The notes: generated by a model from the sequence alone, not told the origin. Numbered from the stretch's first letter, positions 1 through 9,979 are shown. The stretch is 64,000 nt of DNA from Virgibacillus natechei (GCF_026013645.1 NZ_CP110224.1:248001-312000); one strand, 5' to 3'. Made by a program: numbers and translations.

Positions 1-704
1 ATCTAAAAAAACTAGCTCTAAAGATTTACTCTGATTCTGAGAAAACATTAGAGATTAATGTGCAGGGAGAAGGAATAGTTACGGCTGCAGACATTACGTA
101 TGATAGTGATGTAGAAGTATTGAATCCAGAACTGCCAATTGCTACGATTAATAGCAAAGGTAGCTTGCATATGAAAATAACGGCATCTACTGGACGCGGT
201 TATCGTAATTCCGAACAAAATAAACATGATGAGCAGCCAATCGGTGTTGTTGCAGTTGATTCTATTTTTACACCTGTATCTCGTGTCACGTACACGGTAG
301 AAGATACACGTATAGGTCAAGTTGCAAGCTACGATAAGTTAACGTTAGATGTAACGACTGATGGAAGCATTCGTCCGGAGGAAGCAGTCTCCTTAGCGGC
401 AAAAGTCTTTACAGAGCATCTTAATATTTTCGTAGGATTAACAGATCAAGCACAAAAAGCTGAAATCATGATTGAAAAAGAAGAAGATCAAAAAGAAAAA
501 GTTATGGAAATGACAATAGAAGAACTAGATCTTTCTGTCAGATCCTATAATTGTTTGAAACGTGCTGGCATTAATTCAGTTCAAGAGCTTGCAAATAAAT
601 CTGAAGAAGATATGATGAAAGTCCGTAATTTAGGCCGTAAATCACTAGAGGAAGTAAAAGTAAAACTAGATGATCTTGGCTTAGGCTTACGCGATGATGA
701 CTAA
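1..704 (+). CDS. rpoA: RNA polymerase alpha subunit, 3' part (cut by window start)
   Basis: The frame is already open at base 3, so the true start lies upstream of the window; an in-frame GTG at 60 is internal. About 233 residues are visible. They cover the end of the N-terminal dimerisation domain (LKKLALK, later [13 protein letters not shown]), the charged linker (KEEDQKEKV) and the whole C-terminal domain, with [16 protein letters not shown] and the helix-hairpin-helix [13 protein letters not shown] that contacts UP-element DNA and activators in this family. It is followed by rplQ after 72 bp, the usual Bacillus order. Nothing is odd in the visible part. Confidence 0.98.
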   Translation, partial: LKKLALKIYSDSEKTLEINVQGEGIVTAADITYDSDVEVLNPELPIATINSKGSLHMKITASTGRGYRNSEQNKHDEQPIGVVAVDSIFTPVSRVTYTVEDTRIGQVASYDKLTLDVTTDGSIRPEEAVSLAAKVFTEHLNIFVGLTDQAQKAEIMIEKEEDQKEKVMEMTIEELDLSVRSYNCLKRAGINSVQELANKSEEDMMKVRNLGRKSLEEVKVKLDDLGLGLRDDD

Positions 705-776
705 TCAATATAACTCCTTTAGAGTCTGAATTAAAGGGCAAGCGCCCCGAAACAACAGGAAAGGGAGGGATAATTC

Positions 777-1130
777 ATGGCTAGAAAATTTGGTCGTACA
801 ACAGATACTCGAATGGCACTACTTCGTAACCTTGCATCTGATCTTATTATTCATGAAAGACTTGAAGTGACAGAGGCAAAAGCGAAAGATCTTAAATCTG
901 TAGCAGAAAAGATGATTACGCTAGGCAAACGTGGTGATCTTCACGCACGCCGTCAAGCTGCATCATTCCTATATAACCAAGAAGCAAATGAAAATGAAAA
1001 TGTTATCCAAAAGCTTTTTGATGATGTTGCCTCGCGCTATGAAGACCGTCAAGGCGGATATACGCGTGTACTTAAGTTAGGCGCTCGTCAAGGTGATGGA
1101 GCAAAAATGGCAATCATTGAATTAGTTTAA
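777..1130 (+). CDS. rplQ: 50S ribosomal protein L17
   Basis: A 117-residue protein starting [20 protein letters not shown], the typical start of bacterial L17, which sits near the exit tunnel of the large subunit. The ATG follows a strong ribosome binding site (AAAGGGAGGG) at about 8 bp. Length and ending ([12 protein letters not shown]) match Gram-positive L17. It is the last gene of the rpoA transcription unit and is followed by a terminator hairpin at 1146. Confidence 0.97.
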   Translation: MARKFGRTTDTRMALLRNLASDLIIHERLEVTEAKAKDLKSVAEKMITLGKRGDLHARRQAASFLYNQEANENENVIQKLFDDVASRYEDRQGGYTRVLKLGARQGDGAKMAIIELV

Positions 1131-1145
1131 TACAATGATAACGTC

Positions 1146-1193
1146 AAGGGCAGGCTGAATCTCTTCTACGAGGTGAATCCAGGCCCTTTTTTT
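1146..1193 (+). terminator. Intrinsic terminator after rplQ
   Basis: AAGGGC (1146-1151) can pair with GCCCTT just before a run of seven T residues, with a long internal segment that can add pairs (GAATC/GATTC-like). It separates the ribosomal operon from the ECF transporter operon. Confidence 0.65.
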
Positions 1194-1248
1194 GTAGGCA
1201 GTGATCGAATTTTAGTTAACCTAGGGCAGGTGCAGAGGAGGTTGGGCA

Positions 1249-2088
1249 ATGAGGGGGAAGTTAATCGAGTTTAGAAACGTCTCTTTTCGATATGGAGATG
1301 ATTATCCGTGGGTATTGAAGAATTGTTCGTTTGATATATATGAGAGTGAATGGGTTGCCATTATCGGTCACAATGGTTCCGGGAAATCGACTATAGCTAA
1401 ACTATTGAATGGGTTATTGTTTCCGCAAGAAGGGGAAATTATCATTAATGGTCAGGAAGTGAACCAAGAGACCATTTGGGATATTCGTAGAGAGGTAGGA
1501 ATGGTTTTTCAGAATCCGGATAATCAATTTGTGGGAACAACGGTACAGGATGATGTAGCGTTTGGGATGGAAAACCGTGGTGTCCCCAGGGATGAAATGG
1601 TAAAGCGTATTGACCAAAACCTCACTGCTGTTGGAATGGCTGGCTATCTGTTGACGGAACCACATCGGTTGTCAGGTGGTCAAAAACAACGTGTGGCAAT
1701 TGCCGGCGTATTAGCCGTTTCTCCTCAGGTGCTTATTTTAGATGAGGCGACAGCTATGCTTGACCCCAAAGGCCGTACCGAAATTATGGAGACTGTATCG
1801 AATGTCCAGGATAAGAATGACCTATCATTAATTACAATTACACATGATTTGCGTGAGGTTGTTCAGGCTGAACGCGTTATTGTCATGAATGAAGGACAAG
1901 TTTGGGAAGCGTCCACACCACGTGAAGTCTTTTCAAAAAAAGATGCGCTTCAAAAAATTGGACTGGATGTACCATTTATTGCTGTTTTAGCAGAAGAACT
2001 AAAAAAAGCAGGTGTTCCGGTAACAAAAGAACCTCTAAATCATGAGGAATTGGTGGAGGATTTATGGACATTACATTCAATAACGTAA
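1249..2088 (+). CDS. ecfA1: ECF transporter ATPase A1
   Basis: A 279-residue ABC ATPase of the energy-coupling-factor (CbiO/EcfA) family. Visible motifs are Walker [10 protein letters not shown] (about residue 40), Q-loop FQNPDNQF, signature LSGGQKQRV, Walker [13 protein letters not shown] and H-loop [12 protein letters not shown] is characteristic of EcfA1. In the complex, EcfA1 and EcfA2 form the ATPase dimer that drives vitamin or metal uptake through EcfT and exchangeable S components. The gene overlaps ecfA2 by 25 bp, implying translational coupling. The ATG at 1249 has GAGGAGG upstream. No S-component gene is adjacent, as in other Bacilli where group II ECF modules are shared. Confidence 0.95.
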   Translation: MRGKLIEFRNVSFRYGDDYPWVLKNCSFDIYESEWVAIIGHNGSGKSTIAKLLNGLLFPQEGEIIINGQEVNQETIWDIRREVGMVFQNPDNQFVGTTVQDDVAFGMENRGVPRDEMVKRIDQNLTAVGMAGYLLTEPHRLSGGQKQRVAIAGVLAVSPQVLILDEATAMLDPKGRTEIMETVSNVQDKNDLSLITITHDLREVVQAERVIVMNEGQVWEASTPREVFSKKDALQKIGLDVPFIAVLAEELKKAGVPVTKEPLNHEELVEDLWTLHSIT

Positions 2089-2933
2089 GCTATATTTATC
2101 AACGTAATTCACCGTTTGCACATAAAGCAATTGACGATTTGTCATTTCATATTCCCTCCGGATCCTTTGTTGCGATAATCGGCCATACGGGTTCTGGTAA
2201 GTCAACGATTATTCAGCATTTAAATGGACTTGTTCGACCGAGTGAAGGAGAAGTTACCATTGGTGATTTCAAGCTAACGAAAGATGAGAAACCCACCAAT
2301 ATGAAAGAGTTACGCAGTCGTGTTGGTGTTGTATTTCAATATCCAGAACACCAATTATTTGAAGAAACGGTGGAAAAAGATATTGCATTTGGACCAGAAA
2401 ATTTTGGTGTAAAAAGTACTGAGGTAAACCAGCGTATCAAGGAGATAACCCCAGCTGTCGGATTGACAGATGAATTACTTCAACGTTCCCCATTTGATTT
2501 AAGTGGCGGACAGATGCGCAGAGTTGCTATCGCAGGTGTACTCGCAATCAGGCCGGATGTCCTTGTTCTTGATGAACCATCTGCAGGACTAGATCCACGA
2601 GGGCAAAAGGAAATGATGGATATGTTCTACGATTTACACAATGAACAAGCGCTAACGACTGTTCTTGTGACACATAGCATGGAAGACGCTGTGAAATATG
2701 CTGATCATGTTATTCTATTAAATAATGGAACCAAGTACATGGAAGGGACGCCAGAAGAAGTCTTTACACAAAAAGAAGCCCTTCATAACGTTCAGCTTGA
2801 TGTACCAGAGATGGTTCAATTTTTGAATCTATTTGAAAAGAAATTCGGGAAATCCATTCCATTCAAGCGGCAGTCGATAAATGAAATAGCAACGTCCATA
2901 CGGCAGTTGATCGAGGAGGGCCACTCCTCATGA
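2064..2933 (+). CDS. ecfA2: ECF transporter ATPase A2
   Basis: A 289-residue ABC ATPase paralogous to its upstream neighbour. Motifs: Walker [11 protein letters not shown]-loop FQYPEHQLF (the EcfA2 form), signature LSGGQMRRV, Walker [14 protein letters not shown]-loop VTHS. The C-terminal extension is typical of EcfA2. It starts at an ATG inside the end of ecfA1, with GGTGGAGG ahead of it, and overlaps ecfT by 4 bp, so the three subunits are translationally coupled. Confidence 0.95.
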   Translation: MDITFNNVSYIYQRNSPFAHKAIDDLSFHIPSGSFVAIIGHTGSGKSTIIQHLNGLVRPSEGEVTIGDFKLTKDEKPTNMKELRSRVGVVFQYPEHQLFEETVEKDIAFGPENFGVKSTEVNQRIKEITPAVGLTDELLQRSPFDLSGGQMRRVAIAGVLAIRPDVLVLDEPSAGLDPRGQKEMMDMFYDLHNEQALTTVLVTHSMEDAVKYADHVILLNNGTKYMEGTPEEVFTQKEALHNVQLDVPEMVQFLNLFEKKFGKSIPFKRQSINEIATSIRQLIEEGHSS

Positions 2934-3733
2934 ACAATGCAATAATAATTGGTCAGTATGTTCCGGGTGAATCTCTTATTCACCGGTTAGACCCCCGAAC
3001 AAAGATCACCATTATTTTCTTTTTTGTACTCATTGTATTCTTTGCAAATACGGTCTTAAGTTACGGGGTATTAACTGCTTTTGCACTAGGGAGCATGCTT
3101 ACATCGAGAGTCCCGATTCGGTTTATTATGAAAGGATTAACCCCTGTTTGGTTTTTAATTATATTTACGTTTATATTGCACTTATTTGTTACGAATGAAG
3201 GAACGCTTTTATTTGATTTTTTTATTTTTGAAGTGTATAGCGGTGGTGTCATCCAAGGTTTTGCTATTTCGATGCGATTTTTCTTGCTTATCCTTGTTAC
3301 ATCTCTGCTAACATTAACGACAACGCCAATTGAAATTACCGATGCGATAGAGGATATGCTTCATCCATTGAAGAAATTTAGATTCCCGGTTCATGAACTG
3401 GCTTTAATGATGTCCATCTCCCTTCGATTTATTCCAACCCTAATGCAGGAAACGGATAAAATATCCAAGGCACAAGCATCACGTGGTGTTGACTTTCGAA
3501 CAGGGCCGGTGAAAGAACGGGCAAAGGCGGTTGTGCCATTATTGGTCCCGCTATTTGTAAGTGCCTTTAAACGTGCAGAAGAATTGGCTATGGCAATGGA
3601 AGCGCGTGGTTACCAGGGCGGGGAAGGCCGAACCAAACTCCGAGATTTAAAGGTTGAAAAACGAGATATTATGATCTATCTCCTATTTCTTGCTGTCATA
3701 GCGGTATTATTTATGACAAGAAGTTATTCTTAG
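2930..3733 (+). CDS. ecfT: ECF transporter transmembrane protein EcfT
   Basis: A 267-residue integral membrane protein with hydrophobic stretches near residues 25-60, 70-90, 105-125 and at the C-terminus ([15 protein letters not shown]). The cytoplasmic coupling region carries the two Ala-Arg-Gly helices diagnostic of EcfT, QASRGVDF and MEARGYQGG, which contact the ATPases. The start overlaps the ecfA2 stop (ATGA). Two inverted repeats lie between it and truA. Confidence 0.95.
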   Translation: MNNAIIIGQYVPGESLIHRLDPRTKITIIFFFVLIVFFANTVLSYGVLTAFALGSMLTSRVPIRFIMKGLTPVWFLIIFTFILHLFVTNEGTLLFDFFIFEVYSGGVIQGFAISMRFFLLILVTSLLTLTTTPIEITDAIEDMLHPLKKFRFPVHELALMMSISLRFIPTLMQETDKISKAQASRGVDFRTGPVKERAKAVVPLLVPLFVSAFKRAEELAMAMEARGYQGGEGRTKLRDLKVEKRDIMIYLLFLAVIAVLFMTRSYS

Positions 3734-3740
3734 AAAACTT

Positions 3741-3769
3741 GGTTGTCACCAAGCTTTTGGGTGACAACC
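3741..3769 (+). terminator. Hairpin after ecfT
   Basis: GGTTGTCACC (3741-3750) is a perfect 10-bp inverted repeat of GGTGACAACC (3760-3769). No T run follows directly, so termination is plausible but not certain. Confidence 0.45.
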
Positions 3770-3788
3770 TTAGTTGCACTTATGGAGT

Positions 3789-3811
3789 AAGAAAGTATTT
3801 TATACTTTCTT
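3789..3811 (+). other. Palindrome upstream of truA
   Basis: AAGAAAGTAT and ATACTTTCTT form a 10-bp inverted repeat around TTT, 26 bp before the truA start. It may be an RNA hairpin or an operator; the sequence does not decide. Confidence 0.4.
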
Positions 3812-3836
3812 ATCTGCCTAAGAAAGGCTGGGACAA

Positions 3837-4589
3837 ATGGAAAAATTGAAATGTACAATTAATTATGATGGGTCCCAGTTTACCGGTTTCCAAATACAGC
3901 CTAAATCTCGCACCGTACAGGGCGAATTTGAAAAAGCTTTAACCAAGATGCATAAGGGCACCCATGTACGTATCCATCCATCTGGACGTACAGATACAGG
4001 TGTCCATGCGAAGGGGCAGACGATTCATTTTGAGTCACCGTATGACATTCCGCTCTATAATTGGAAGCAGGCGCTAAATACGCTGTTGCCTGGCGATTTA
4101 TTTGTACAGGAGGTAGTAAAGGTACCTGATTCTTTTCATGCTCGCTATGATGTTGTAGAAAAAGAATACCGCTATTATGTATGGAATGAAAGAGAGTCCG
4201 ATGTTTTTAAGCGAAATTACTTTTACCAGTTTCCTTATAGATTGAATGTGGAGGCCATTCAAGAGGCTTGTAGGCAGTTTGAGGGAACGCATGACTTTAC
4301 CACGTTCTCCTCAGCTAAAGCCACCACAAAAGGAAGTAAGGAAAGAACGCTCTATCAGGTTTCTTGCGAGAAGCGAGGTAGTGAAATAGAATTTATTTTT
4401 CGCGGAAGTGGCTTTTTATATAATATGGTGCGGATTATTGTTGGCGTATTACTGGATATCGGGAAGGGGAGGCGCGAGCCGGCAGATATTGCTGGCTTAC
4501 TGGCTAAAAAAGATCGCCAATTAGTTGGTGAAACGATACCACCACAAGGCTTGTATTTATGGAGTGTGAAGTATAAAGGGGAAAACTAG
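3837..4589 (+). CDS. truA: tRNA pseudouridine(38-40) synthase TruA
   Basis: A 250-residue enzyme that makes pseudouridine at positions 38-40 of the tRNA anticodon arm. The catalytic aspartate lies in the motif SGRTDTGVHA (about residues 50-59); the start MEKLKCTINYDGSQFTGFQ and the late FLYNMVRIIVG are family hallmarks. Its position between ecfT and rplM is the conserved Bacillus order. Length is normal. Confidence 0.96.
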   Translation: MEKLKCTINYDGSQFTGFQIQPKSRTVQGEFEKALTKMHKGTHVRIHPSGRTDTGVHAKGQTIHFESPYDIPLYNWKQALNTLLPGDLFVQEVVKVPDSFHARYDVVEKEYRYYVWNERESDVFKRNYFYQFPYRLNVEAIQEACRQFEGTHDFTTFSSAKATTKGSKERTLYQVSCEKRGSEIEFIFRGSGFLYNMVRIIVGVLLDIGKGRREPADIAGLLAKKDRQLVGETIPPQGLYLWSVKYKGEN

Positions 4590-4606
4590 TTTTATTTAAC
4601 TTCTGC

Positions 4607-4636
4607 TTGACAAATAGCTGTGGTTTGGTATATTAT
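4607..4636 (+). promoter_or_regulatory. Sigma-A promoter for rplM-rpsI
   Basis: A perfect -35 TTGACA (4607-4612) is followed after 16-18 bp by overlapping -10 candidates TATATT (4629-4634) and TATTAT (4631-4636). It lies in the 179-bp gap before rplM, giving a leader of about 125 nt. Confidence 0.7.
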
Positions 4637-4642
4637 ATACTA

Positions 4643-4768
4643 TGGCATTTTTATTTCTAAACCATGATTAGCCCCGGAATCTAATTATGTTCAGATATAG
4701 GAATAACAACGAATTTAAATGAATGAAATGAACGAAAATGAATGATTGAAATATGGAGGGAAACTATC
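4643..4768 (+). promoter_or_regulatory. Probable L13 leader RNA
   Basis: The untranslated stretch from the predicted start point to the rplM ATG is where Firmicutes carry the L13 leader, an RNA through which L13 represses its own operon. The position fits; I could not verify the consensus fold by eye, so this is an inference from location. Confidence 0.4.
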
Positions 4769-5206
4769 ATGCGCACAACTTTCATGGCAAATGAAAATAA
4801 TATCGAACGCAAATGGCTTGTTGTGGATGCTGAAGGCCAACGTCTTGGTCGTTTGGCAAGTGAGGTTGCTGCGATCCTTCGTGGAAAGCATAAACCAACT
4901 TACACACCACACGCTGATACTGGTGATAATATAATTATCATTAACGCTGCAAAAATAGAGTTAACTGGTAATAAAATGGATGACAAAATGTACTACCGTC
5001 ACACAGGTTATTCTAGTGGTATAAAAGAACGGAATGCAAATGAAATGCGTACGAAATACCCTGAGCAAATGCTAGAGCTTGCTGTTAAAGGAATGCTTCC
5101 TAATGGTCCATTAGGTCGTAAAATGGCTAAAAAACTGCATGTATTCAGAGGTTCTGAACACAATCATCAAGCACAAAAACCGCAAACTTACGAGCTTCGC
5201 GGATAA
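4769..5206 (+). CDS. rplM: 50S ribosomal protein L13
   Basis: A 145-residue L13 ([20 protein letters not shown]; ends [10 protein letters not shown]), exactly the length of the Bacillus protein. An in-frame ATG at 4742 was rejected because ATG 4769 follows GGAGGG at the right distance and gives the conserved N-terminus. Co-transcribed with rpsI 19 bp downstream. Confidence 0.97.
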   Translation: MRTTFMANENNIERKWLVVDAEGQRLGRLASEVAAILRGKHKPTYTPHADTGDNIIIINAAKIELTGNKMDDKMYYRHTGYSSGIKERNANEMRTKYPEQMLELAVKGMLPNGPLGRKMAKKLHVFRGSEHNHQAQKPQTYELRG

Positions 5207-5225
5207 CTAAGGGAGGTAAACTAAT

Positions 5226-5618
5226 TTGGCACAAGTACAATATTACGGCACAGGCCGTCGTAAAAGATCAACTGCTCGCGTACGTTTAGTACCAGGAACT
5301 GGTAACGTTAAGATTAATGACCGCGATGCAAAAGACTATTTTCCATATGAAACCCAATTACTAATTTTGAATCAGCCGCTTGTCGCTACTGAGACGCAAG
5401 GAACGTATGACGTTTTAGTTAACGTTCATGGTGGAGGATTTACTGGACAAGCTGGTGCTATTCGCCACGGCGTTTCTCGTGCATTACTAAAAGCAGACCC
5501 AGAATATCGTGCTGCGCTTAAAGCAGAAGGATATCTAACTCGTGATTCACGTATGACTGAACGTAAGAAATACGGACTTAGATCAGCTCGTCGTGCACCA
5601 CAGTTCTCAAAACGTTAA
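5226..5618 (+). CDS. rpsI: 30S ribosomal protein S9
   Basis: A 130-residue S9 ([21 protein letters not shown]-terminal basic tail RRAPQFSKR reaching the P-site). It starts at a TTG codon 8 bp after GGGAGGTAA; no ATG is available at this position, so the rare start is real. It is the last gene of conserved order before the accessory material; in Bacillus the next conserved gene is cwlD, here 21 kb away. Confidence 0.97.
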   Translation: MAQVQYYGTGRRKRSTARVRLVPGTGNVKINDRDAKDYFPYETQLLILNQPLVATETQGTYDVLVNVHGGGFTGQAGAIRHGVSRALLKADPEYRAALKAEGYLTRDSRMTERKKYGLRSARRAPQFSKR

Positions 5619-5630
5619 TATCGTTTCATC

Positions 5631-5668
5631 AAAAGCTCTTTTTCCTTTATTGGAAAGAGAGCTTTTTT
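5631..5668 (+). terminator. Intrinsic terminator after rpsI
   Basis: AAAGCTCTTTTTCC pairs with GGAAAGAGAGCTTT around TTTAT, followed by a T run. Confidence 0.9.
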
Positions 5669-5737
5669 AATGTGAAACATCATAATTTTCCTATAGTATA
5701 GGGACTAACATATTTCTAAATAGAGGAGGCTCACACC

Positions 5738-6880
5738 TTGAAAAATATTCAAACATTAACCGAAGCAAATTATGAAGAAATCTTCTCTTTATCTCAGTTC
5801 GCTTTCCAATATGAATTATCAGAAGAAGATTTAGAAAAAAAGAAAGTGGAAGCACATCGGCATACGATCTGGGGATGGATGGAAGAAGCGCAAATAGCGG
5901 CGAAGCTTCATCTTATACCACTGCCTTGTTACATTCACGGTAAGCCATTTGAAATGGGAGGTATTAGCGGGGTTGCAACATGGCCTGAATACCGCAGGCG
6001 GGGGATGGTCAAACATTTGCTTTACCATGCTTTAAAACAGATGAAACAAAATGGGCAGGCACTATCCTTCCTTCATCCGTTTTCCTTTGCCTTTTACCGG
6101 AAGTATGGTTGGGAGCACACCTTTACAAATCAGCAGTATTCGATCCCGGTGGAAAGGCTGAAAAATAAATGGGATGCAAAAGGTTATGTAAGGCGCATCC
6201 AACCAGATATCGAGTTACTGCATGGTGTTTATACGGAATATGCGAAATCGTTCAATGGGATGCTTGTACGTGATGAAAAGTGGTGGGAGCAACGTGTACT
6301 AAAGGACAAATCACTTCAAATTGCGGTAGCCTATGACACCGACGATCATCCAGAAGGTTACTTATTGTATAAGGTTAAAGAGAATGTGCTTACGGTGAAG
6401 GAAATGGTGTATCACAATTTGAATGCGCGAAAATTGTTATTGGACTTTATGGGGAACCATGATTCAATGGCTAATACTGTTAGTCTCACTGTTCCTGAAG
6501 GGGATAATCTTGCGCTCTTACTTGATGATCCAACGTTTGAGCAGAAACTGCAGCCTTATTTTATGGCGCGTATTGTTGACGTCCGGGCATTTTTGAAAGA
6601 ATATCCTTTTCAAGGCGAGGCTAATCTCTCGATAACGGTAGAGGATAGCTTTTTTCCGGAAAATAGTGGAACCTATTCCTTGCAGCATTCCGGTGAAAGG
6701 CTAGATGATCATAAAGCATCTATATATTGCTCGATCCAAGTTCTTACAGGCATGCTGCTAGGCTATAAACGGCCCAAAGATTATGAACAGGCTGGTCTGC
6801 TGAACGGGGATGGACAAGCTATTGATCAACTTGAAGACCTCATTCCAAGACAGCATACGTTTTTTGCTGATTTCTTTTAA
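5738..6880 (+). CDS. Eis-like GNAT N-acetyltransferase
   Basis: A 380-residue protein with the layout of the Eis family: an N-terminal GNAT fold with the acetyl-CoA loop GVATWPEYRRRGMVKHLL (about residues 77-94), a second degenerate GNAT-like domain, and a C-terminal sterol-carrier-like domain ending in an aromatic residue (FFADFF), whose terminal carboxylate acts as the base in studied Eis enzymes. Relatives acetylate amines, including aminoglycosides; the substrate here is unknown. It starts at TTG 5738 after AGAGGAGGC. It stands alone, between the rpsI terminator and a different transcription unit. Confidence 0.85.
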   Translation: MKNIQTLTEANYEEIFSLSQFAFQYELSEEDLEKKKVEAHRHTIWGWMEEAQIAAKLHLIPLPCYIHGKPFEMGGISGVATWPEYRRRGMVKHLLYHALKQMKQNGQALSFLHPFSFAFYRKYGWEHTFTNQQYSIPVERLKNKWDAKGYVRRIQPDIELLHGVYTEYAKSFNGMLVRDEKWWEQRVLKDKSLQIAVAYDTDDHPEGYLLYKVKENVLTVKEMVYHNLNARKLLLDFMGNHDSMANTVSLTVPEGDNLALLLDDPTFEQKLQPYFMARIVDVRAFLKEYPFQGEANLSITVEDSFFPENSGTYSLQHSGERLDDHKASIYCSIQVLTGMLLGYKRPKDYEQAGLLNGDGQAIDQLEDLIPRQHTFFADFF

Positions 6881-7017
6881 AAATTTCCAGTTAGTAGGGT
6901 ACAAATTCCCAATTTGTTAAATTTATGCGAAAAGGATAGAATCTTAGCAAATTTTGGGTTAAAATTGAGTAACTATTTTAAATTATTAAAGTCCACAATA
7001 GAAAAGGAATGTCACTC

Positions 7018-7692
7018 ATGTCTTATCCTATTAATGTATTCAAATTTCTCTTTTCTATGGATGATCATTTATTCCGGATCCGTAAAGCAGAGAAAGTGCA
7101 AAACCTATGGAAGGTAAGTGCATTACTTGTACTATGTAGTGTGTTTGTCTATGTTTGGATGGCTTATCTGGGAATTGGAACAGCTATTATTTCCCAAGAT
7201 GCTACGGCATTAAGTTCGACCGAATACGAACTAAGTAAGCTCTGGTTTATCATCGGCCGTGTTTTGTTTGCTGTTTTATTTGCTGCGTTACTTTTATTTG
7301 TACCCACACTGTATTTTTATTTACTAACAGACATACCTTATCGTAAGTTGATTATCATGCAACAGGTTGTACTTTTGGTGCTTTTAGTTGAAAGAATTCT
7401 ATGGGTACCATTGGTGCTGTTTAGTGGGCTGGATTGGTATGTATCGCCGTTATCATTTGGAGTCATTGCTTCTTATTTAACGGAAACACCTTGGATTATC
7501 TATTTTTTCGGAGCCATATCCCTTTTTCAGTTATGGGTTATTTGGTTTCAGGTGAAATACCTTAGCACGATGACTGCTATCAAGAAACATTGGCTGTGGG
7601 TAAATGTCATCTGTTTACATATTCTATACTGGTGTCTGGCGGCATTTTTGGCTTATGCTAATACGTATATCATAAGTGGGTGGTTTGGATGA
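7018..7692 (+). CDS. Integral membrane protein, possibly YIP1-like
   Basis: About 224 residues with five or six hydrophobic segments (near residues 30-50, 75-100, 110-135, 150-175 and 190-215). The layout, a short polar N-terminus followed by helices, resembles YIP1-domain proteins of Bacilli, but no diagnostic motif is certain. ATG 7018 is preferred over ATG 7009 because AAAAGGA sits only 2 bp from the latter and about 11 bp from the former. The stop overlaps the next gene by 13 bp, so the two are coupled and probably function together at the membrane. Confidence 0.6.
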   Translation: MSYPINVFKFLFSMDDHLFRIRKAEKVQNLWKVSALLVLCSVFVYVWMAYLGIGTAIISQDATALSSTEYELSKLWFIIGRVLFAVLFAALLLFVPTLYFYLLTDIPYRKLIIMQQVVLLVLLVERILWVPLVLFSGLDWYVSPLSFGVIASYLTETPWIIYFFGAISLFQLWVIWFQVKYLSTMTAIKKHWLWVNVICLHILYWCLAAFLAYANTYIISGWFG

Positions 7693-8981
7693 TACGAAGA
7701 AGACTTATTCAAGCATTAGCTGTTGTATTTATAGGCGTTAATTTTTTATTGGTGTATGTTGATGATGGGGAAAATGTGGAGCGAACATCGTATATTACGA
7801 ACTGGTCGCACGTTTTTGAATCGGATATGCTTGAGCAGCTCCATAAGCCAGGGGTTCTCGCATATGCGGAAGAGGAACATATCTACTTTGATCAAAACGT
7901 TGGTAGTTTTCAAGAATTCTTGGTCGAGGAAGGGGCTCAAGTGAACGCGGGTGATGGGCTTTATGTCTATCAAGTTAACGATTATGTCGAGGTAGAAGCC
8001 AATCTAATGCGTGAGGTAGAAGCCCTCAATGGAGAAATTTCGGCGGTTGAAGAGGCTATAGCACAAATGGATAGCTATCAAATCCAAGATATATCTCCAT
8101 CAACGCTTGACCCGTTTGGTTTTGATGAAGAGCTGCCACCGCTAGATGAGGGAGAAATGTTGGATCCAGCTGAAACAGCAGATGAACGAGATGAAAGAGA
8201 TGAACCAGAAGAAGCGGTAGAAGCAGAATTGATGAAAGAACAATATATCATTGAGAAAGAAAAAGAGTTAGCCCAAAAGACGGCTCAATTAAATAGTGTA
8301 GAGGGCCAACTAACCGAGCTTCAGTCTGGTGGCGATACCGTAACGGTAGTAAGTCCTTTCCAGGGAACAATTAAAGCGGTAAAAGAAACGCTCGAGGATC
8401 CAGTTATTACGATTGAAGGTACAGCATTACATGCTGAAGGTGAGCTAACGGAACAGGAGCGAACTCAAGTTGAGCCTGGGCAGGAAGTAGAGGTACGTCT
8501 CACGGAGCAAGAAATGGTAATGGAAGGCGAAGTAAATGAGATAAGTGAGTCGCCAATAGAAGTCCAGATAGAAGGCGAAAGCATCTACCCATTTACTGTA
8601 GCGTTTAATGAAATGGATGAAGAAGTAGATCAGGAGGACCTGCTTCCAGGCTACCATGCTAACGTAAGCATTGTGATGGAAGAGTCCCTAGGTGCTACGG
8701 TTTTATTTGAAGACCATGTATTTACTGATTCTGTATGGAAAATGAATGCGGATGGAAAACTAGTGGAACAAAGGGTGGAAACAGGTATTTTGATGGACAC
8801 GATGCTTGAAATAACCAATGGTGTAACGATGGGTGATACAGTGGCAGAAGAGCCGACTGCACAATTCCGTAATGGCGCATCATTCATCACGCCACTCAAA
8901 CGAAGTGGGATTTCTTGGGATAATATCACGAGCTATGAGCATTGGAGTAAAGCCATGGTTTCAGGGTTCCTTTCCAGGTGA
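7680..8981 (+). CDS. Membrane-fusion (HlyD/YknX-like) adaptor protein
   Basis: A 433-residue protein with an N-terminal signal anchor (IRRRLIQALAVVFIGVNFLLVY), a short lipoyl-like half (VEEGAQVNAGDGLYVYQV), a long coiled coil with an acidic insert (about residues 100-205), a second half-motif (VSPFQGTIKAVKETLEDP) and beta-barrel-like segments. This is the plan of periplasmic adaptor subunits of efflux pumps; in Gram-positives such proteins join ABC exporters. No ATPase or permease of that type is adjacent; the coupled upstream membrane protein may replace it. The start may be GTG 7680 or ATG 7689. Confidence 0.7.
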   Translation: MVWMIRRRLIQALAVVFIGVNFLLVYVDDGENVERTSYITNWSHVFESDMLEQLHKPGVLAYAEEEHIYFDQNVGSFQEFLVEEGAQVNAGDGLYVYQVNDYVEVEANLMREVEALNGEISAVEEAIAQMDSYQIQDISPSTLDPFGFDEELPPLDEGEMLDPAETADERDERDEPEEAVEAELMKEQYIIEKEKELAQKTAQLNSVEGQLTELQSGGDTVTVVSPFQGTIKAVKETLEDPVITIEGTALHAEGELTEQERTQVEPGQEVEVRLTEQEMVMEGEVNEISESPIEVQIEGESIYPFTVAFNEMDEEVDQEDLLPGYHANVSIVMEESLGATVLFEDHVFTDSVWKMNADGKLVEQRVETGILMDTMLEITNGVTMGDTVAEEPTAQFRNGASFITPLKRSGISWDNITSYEHWSKAMVSGFLSR

Positions 8982-9019
8982 TCAAGGGGTGTTCTGGAAA
9001 GGAGCCCTCCATTTCACAT

Positions 9020-9868
9020 TTAAGAAACAGAGGTCTTATCATCATATTGGCGTTGTTCTTGCTTTCGGTGGTATAGCACATTTACAATCGCACCCACCAT
9101 TAAGATTAGTCCGGTTAAAAAGAACCAAATCATTAATATGATAACACCACCTAGACTGCCGTAAGTGGCAGAATAGTTACCGAAATTACTAACATAAAAC
9201 GAGAAACCTAAGGATATGATTTGCCATAGGAAACTGGCTGTGAGTGCACCAGGGATAATGTTCTTAAATGGTATTTGTTTATTTGGTGCAAATCGATATA
9301 ATAGCATTAAGAGGCTCGTTAGGACGACAATACTAATGGTCCAACGTAATACTTGGAATAACAGAGCCATCGTGCCTGAGAGCCCTAGAAATGATTGTAG
9401 AAAGCTTACAATAATATTTCCAAACATCGGTAAGGTAAAAGCAATAATCAACGCCACAATCATGCCAAGTGTTAATCCTAGTGATAGAAGGCGAACCAGA
9501 ATAAAAGGTCTGGTTTCCTCAACATCATAGGCTGTATTGGACGATTTAATAAATGCGTTAATCCCGTTGGACGCGGCCCATAAGGCACCGATTATACCAA
9601 TAGTGAGCAATCCACCCTGAGGAGTTGCTATCATGCTTATTATATTTTCTTCAAAAATAGAGGCTATTTCGCCTGGAAGCATGTTACCTATGAAATTCAC
9701 AGCATCATTTGGATTAATATTAAAATACGGTATAATGGTAAAGCCGACAATAATTAATGGGAAAATAGCTAGTAAATAATAGTATGCTTGTGCTGCTGCT
9801 AATAAAGGAACGTTATCAGCTTTAAATTTTGTCATAAAATCAGTTGCGAACTTTTTTAATTGAATCAT
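9020..9868 (-). CDS. YihY/BrkB family membrane protein
   Basis: 282 residues, six predicted membrane helices and the family signature LLAAAQAYYYLLAIFPLIIV near residue 22, with the conserved NGINAFIKSSNTAYDVEETRPF loop region. Once misnamed ribonuclease BN, the family is of unknown biochemical role. A good ribosome binding site (GGGGGAAG) precedes the ATG. It is convergent with the adaptor gene and divergent from the DUF948 operon. Confidence 0.9.
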   Translation of the reverse strand: MIQLKKFATDFMTKFKADNVPLLAAAQAYYYLLAIFPLIIVGFTIIPYFNINPNDAVNFIGNMLPGEIASIFEENIISMIATPQGGLLTIGIIGALWAASNGINAFIKSSNTAYDVEETRPFILVRLLSLGLTLGMIVALIIAFTLPMFGNIIVSFLQSFLGLSGTMALLFQVLRWTISIVVLTSLLMLLYRFAPNKQIPFKNIIPGALTASFLWQIISLGFSFYVSNFGNYSATYGSLGGVIILMIWFFLTGLILMVGAIVNVLYHRKQEQRQYDDKTSVS

Positions 9869-9953
9869 GTAACTTCCCCCAGGTATTTGTTTACTTCCTT
9901 TCTATACCCTAGATCGCGTATAGTAAACCTGTTCAATAGAGAACATAAATAAT

Positions 9954-9979
9954 GTTTTAATTCACTGCACAAGTGGTAT
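9954..9979 (+). promoter_or_regulatory. Candidate sigma-B promoter of the DUF948 operon
   Basis: GTTTTA (9954-9959), a 14-bp spacer and TGGTAT (9974-9979) match the Bacillus sigma-B consensus (GTTTAA, 12-14 bp, GGGTAT) at ten of twelve positions. The related ytxGHJ genes of B. subtilis are sigma-B dependent, which supports the call; the element itself is only read by eye. Confidence 0.6.

Noticed and set aside
4742-4768. ATG 4742 as start of rplM
   Set aside because: The extension contains the ribosome binding site and is absent from L13 proteins.
9020-9530. + strand frames opposite the BrkB-like gene
   Set aside because: They are shadows of a clearly coding minus strand frame.
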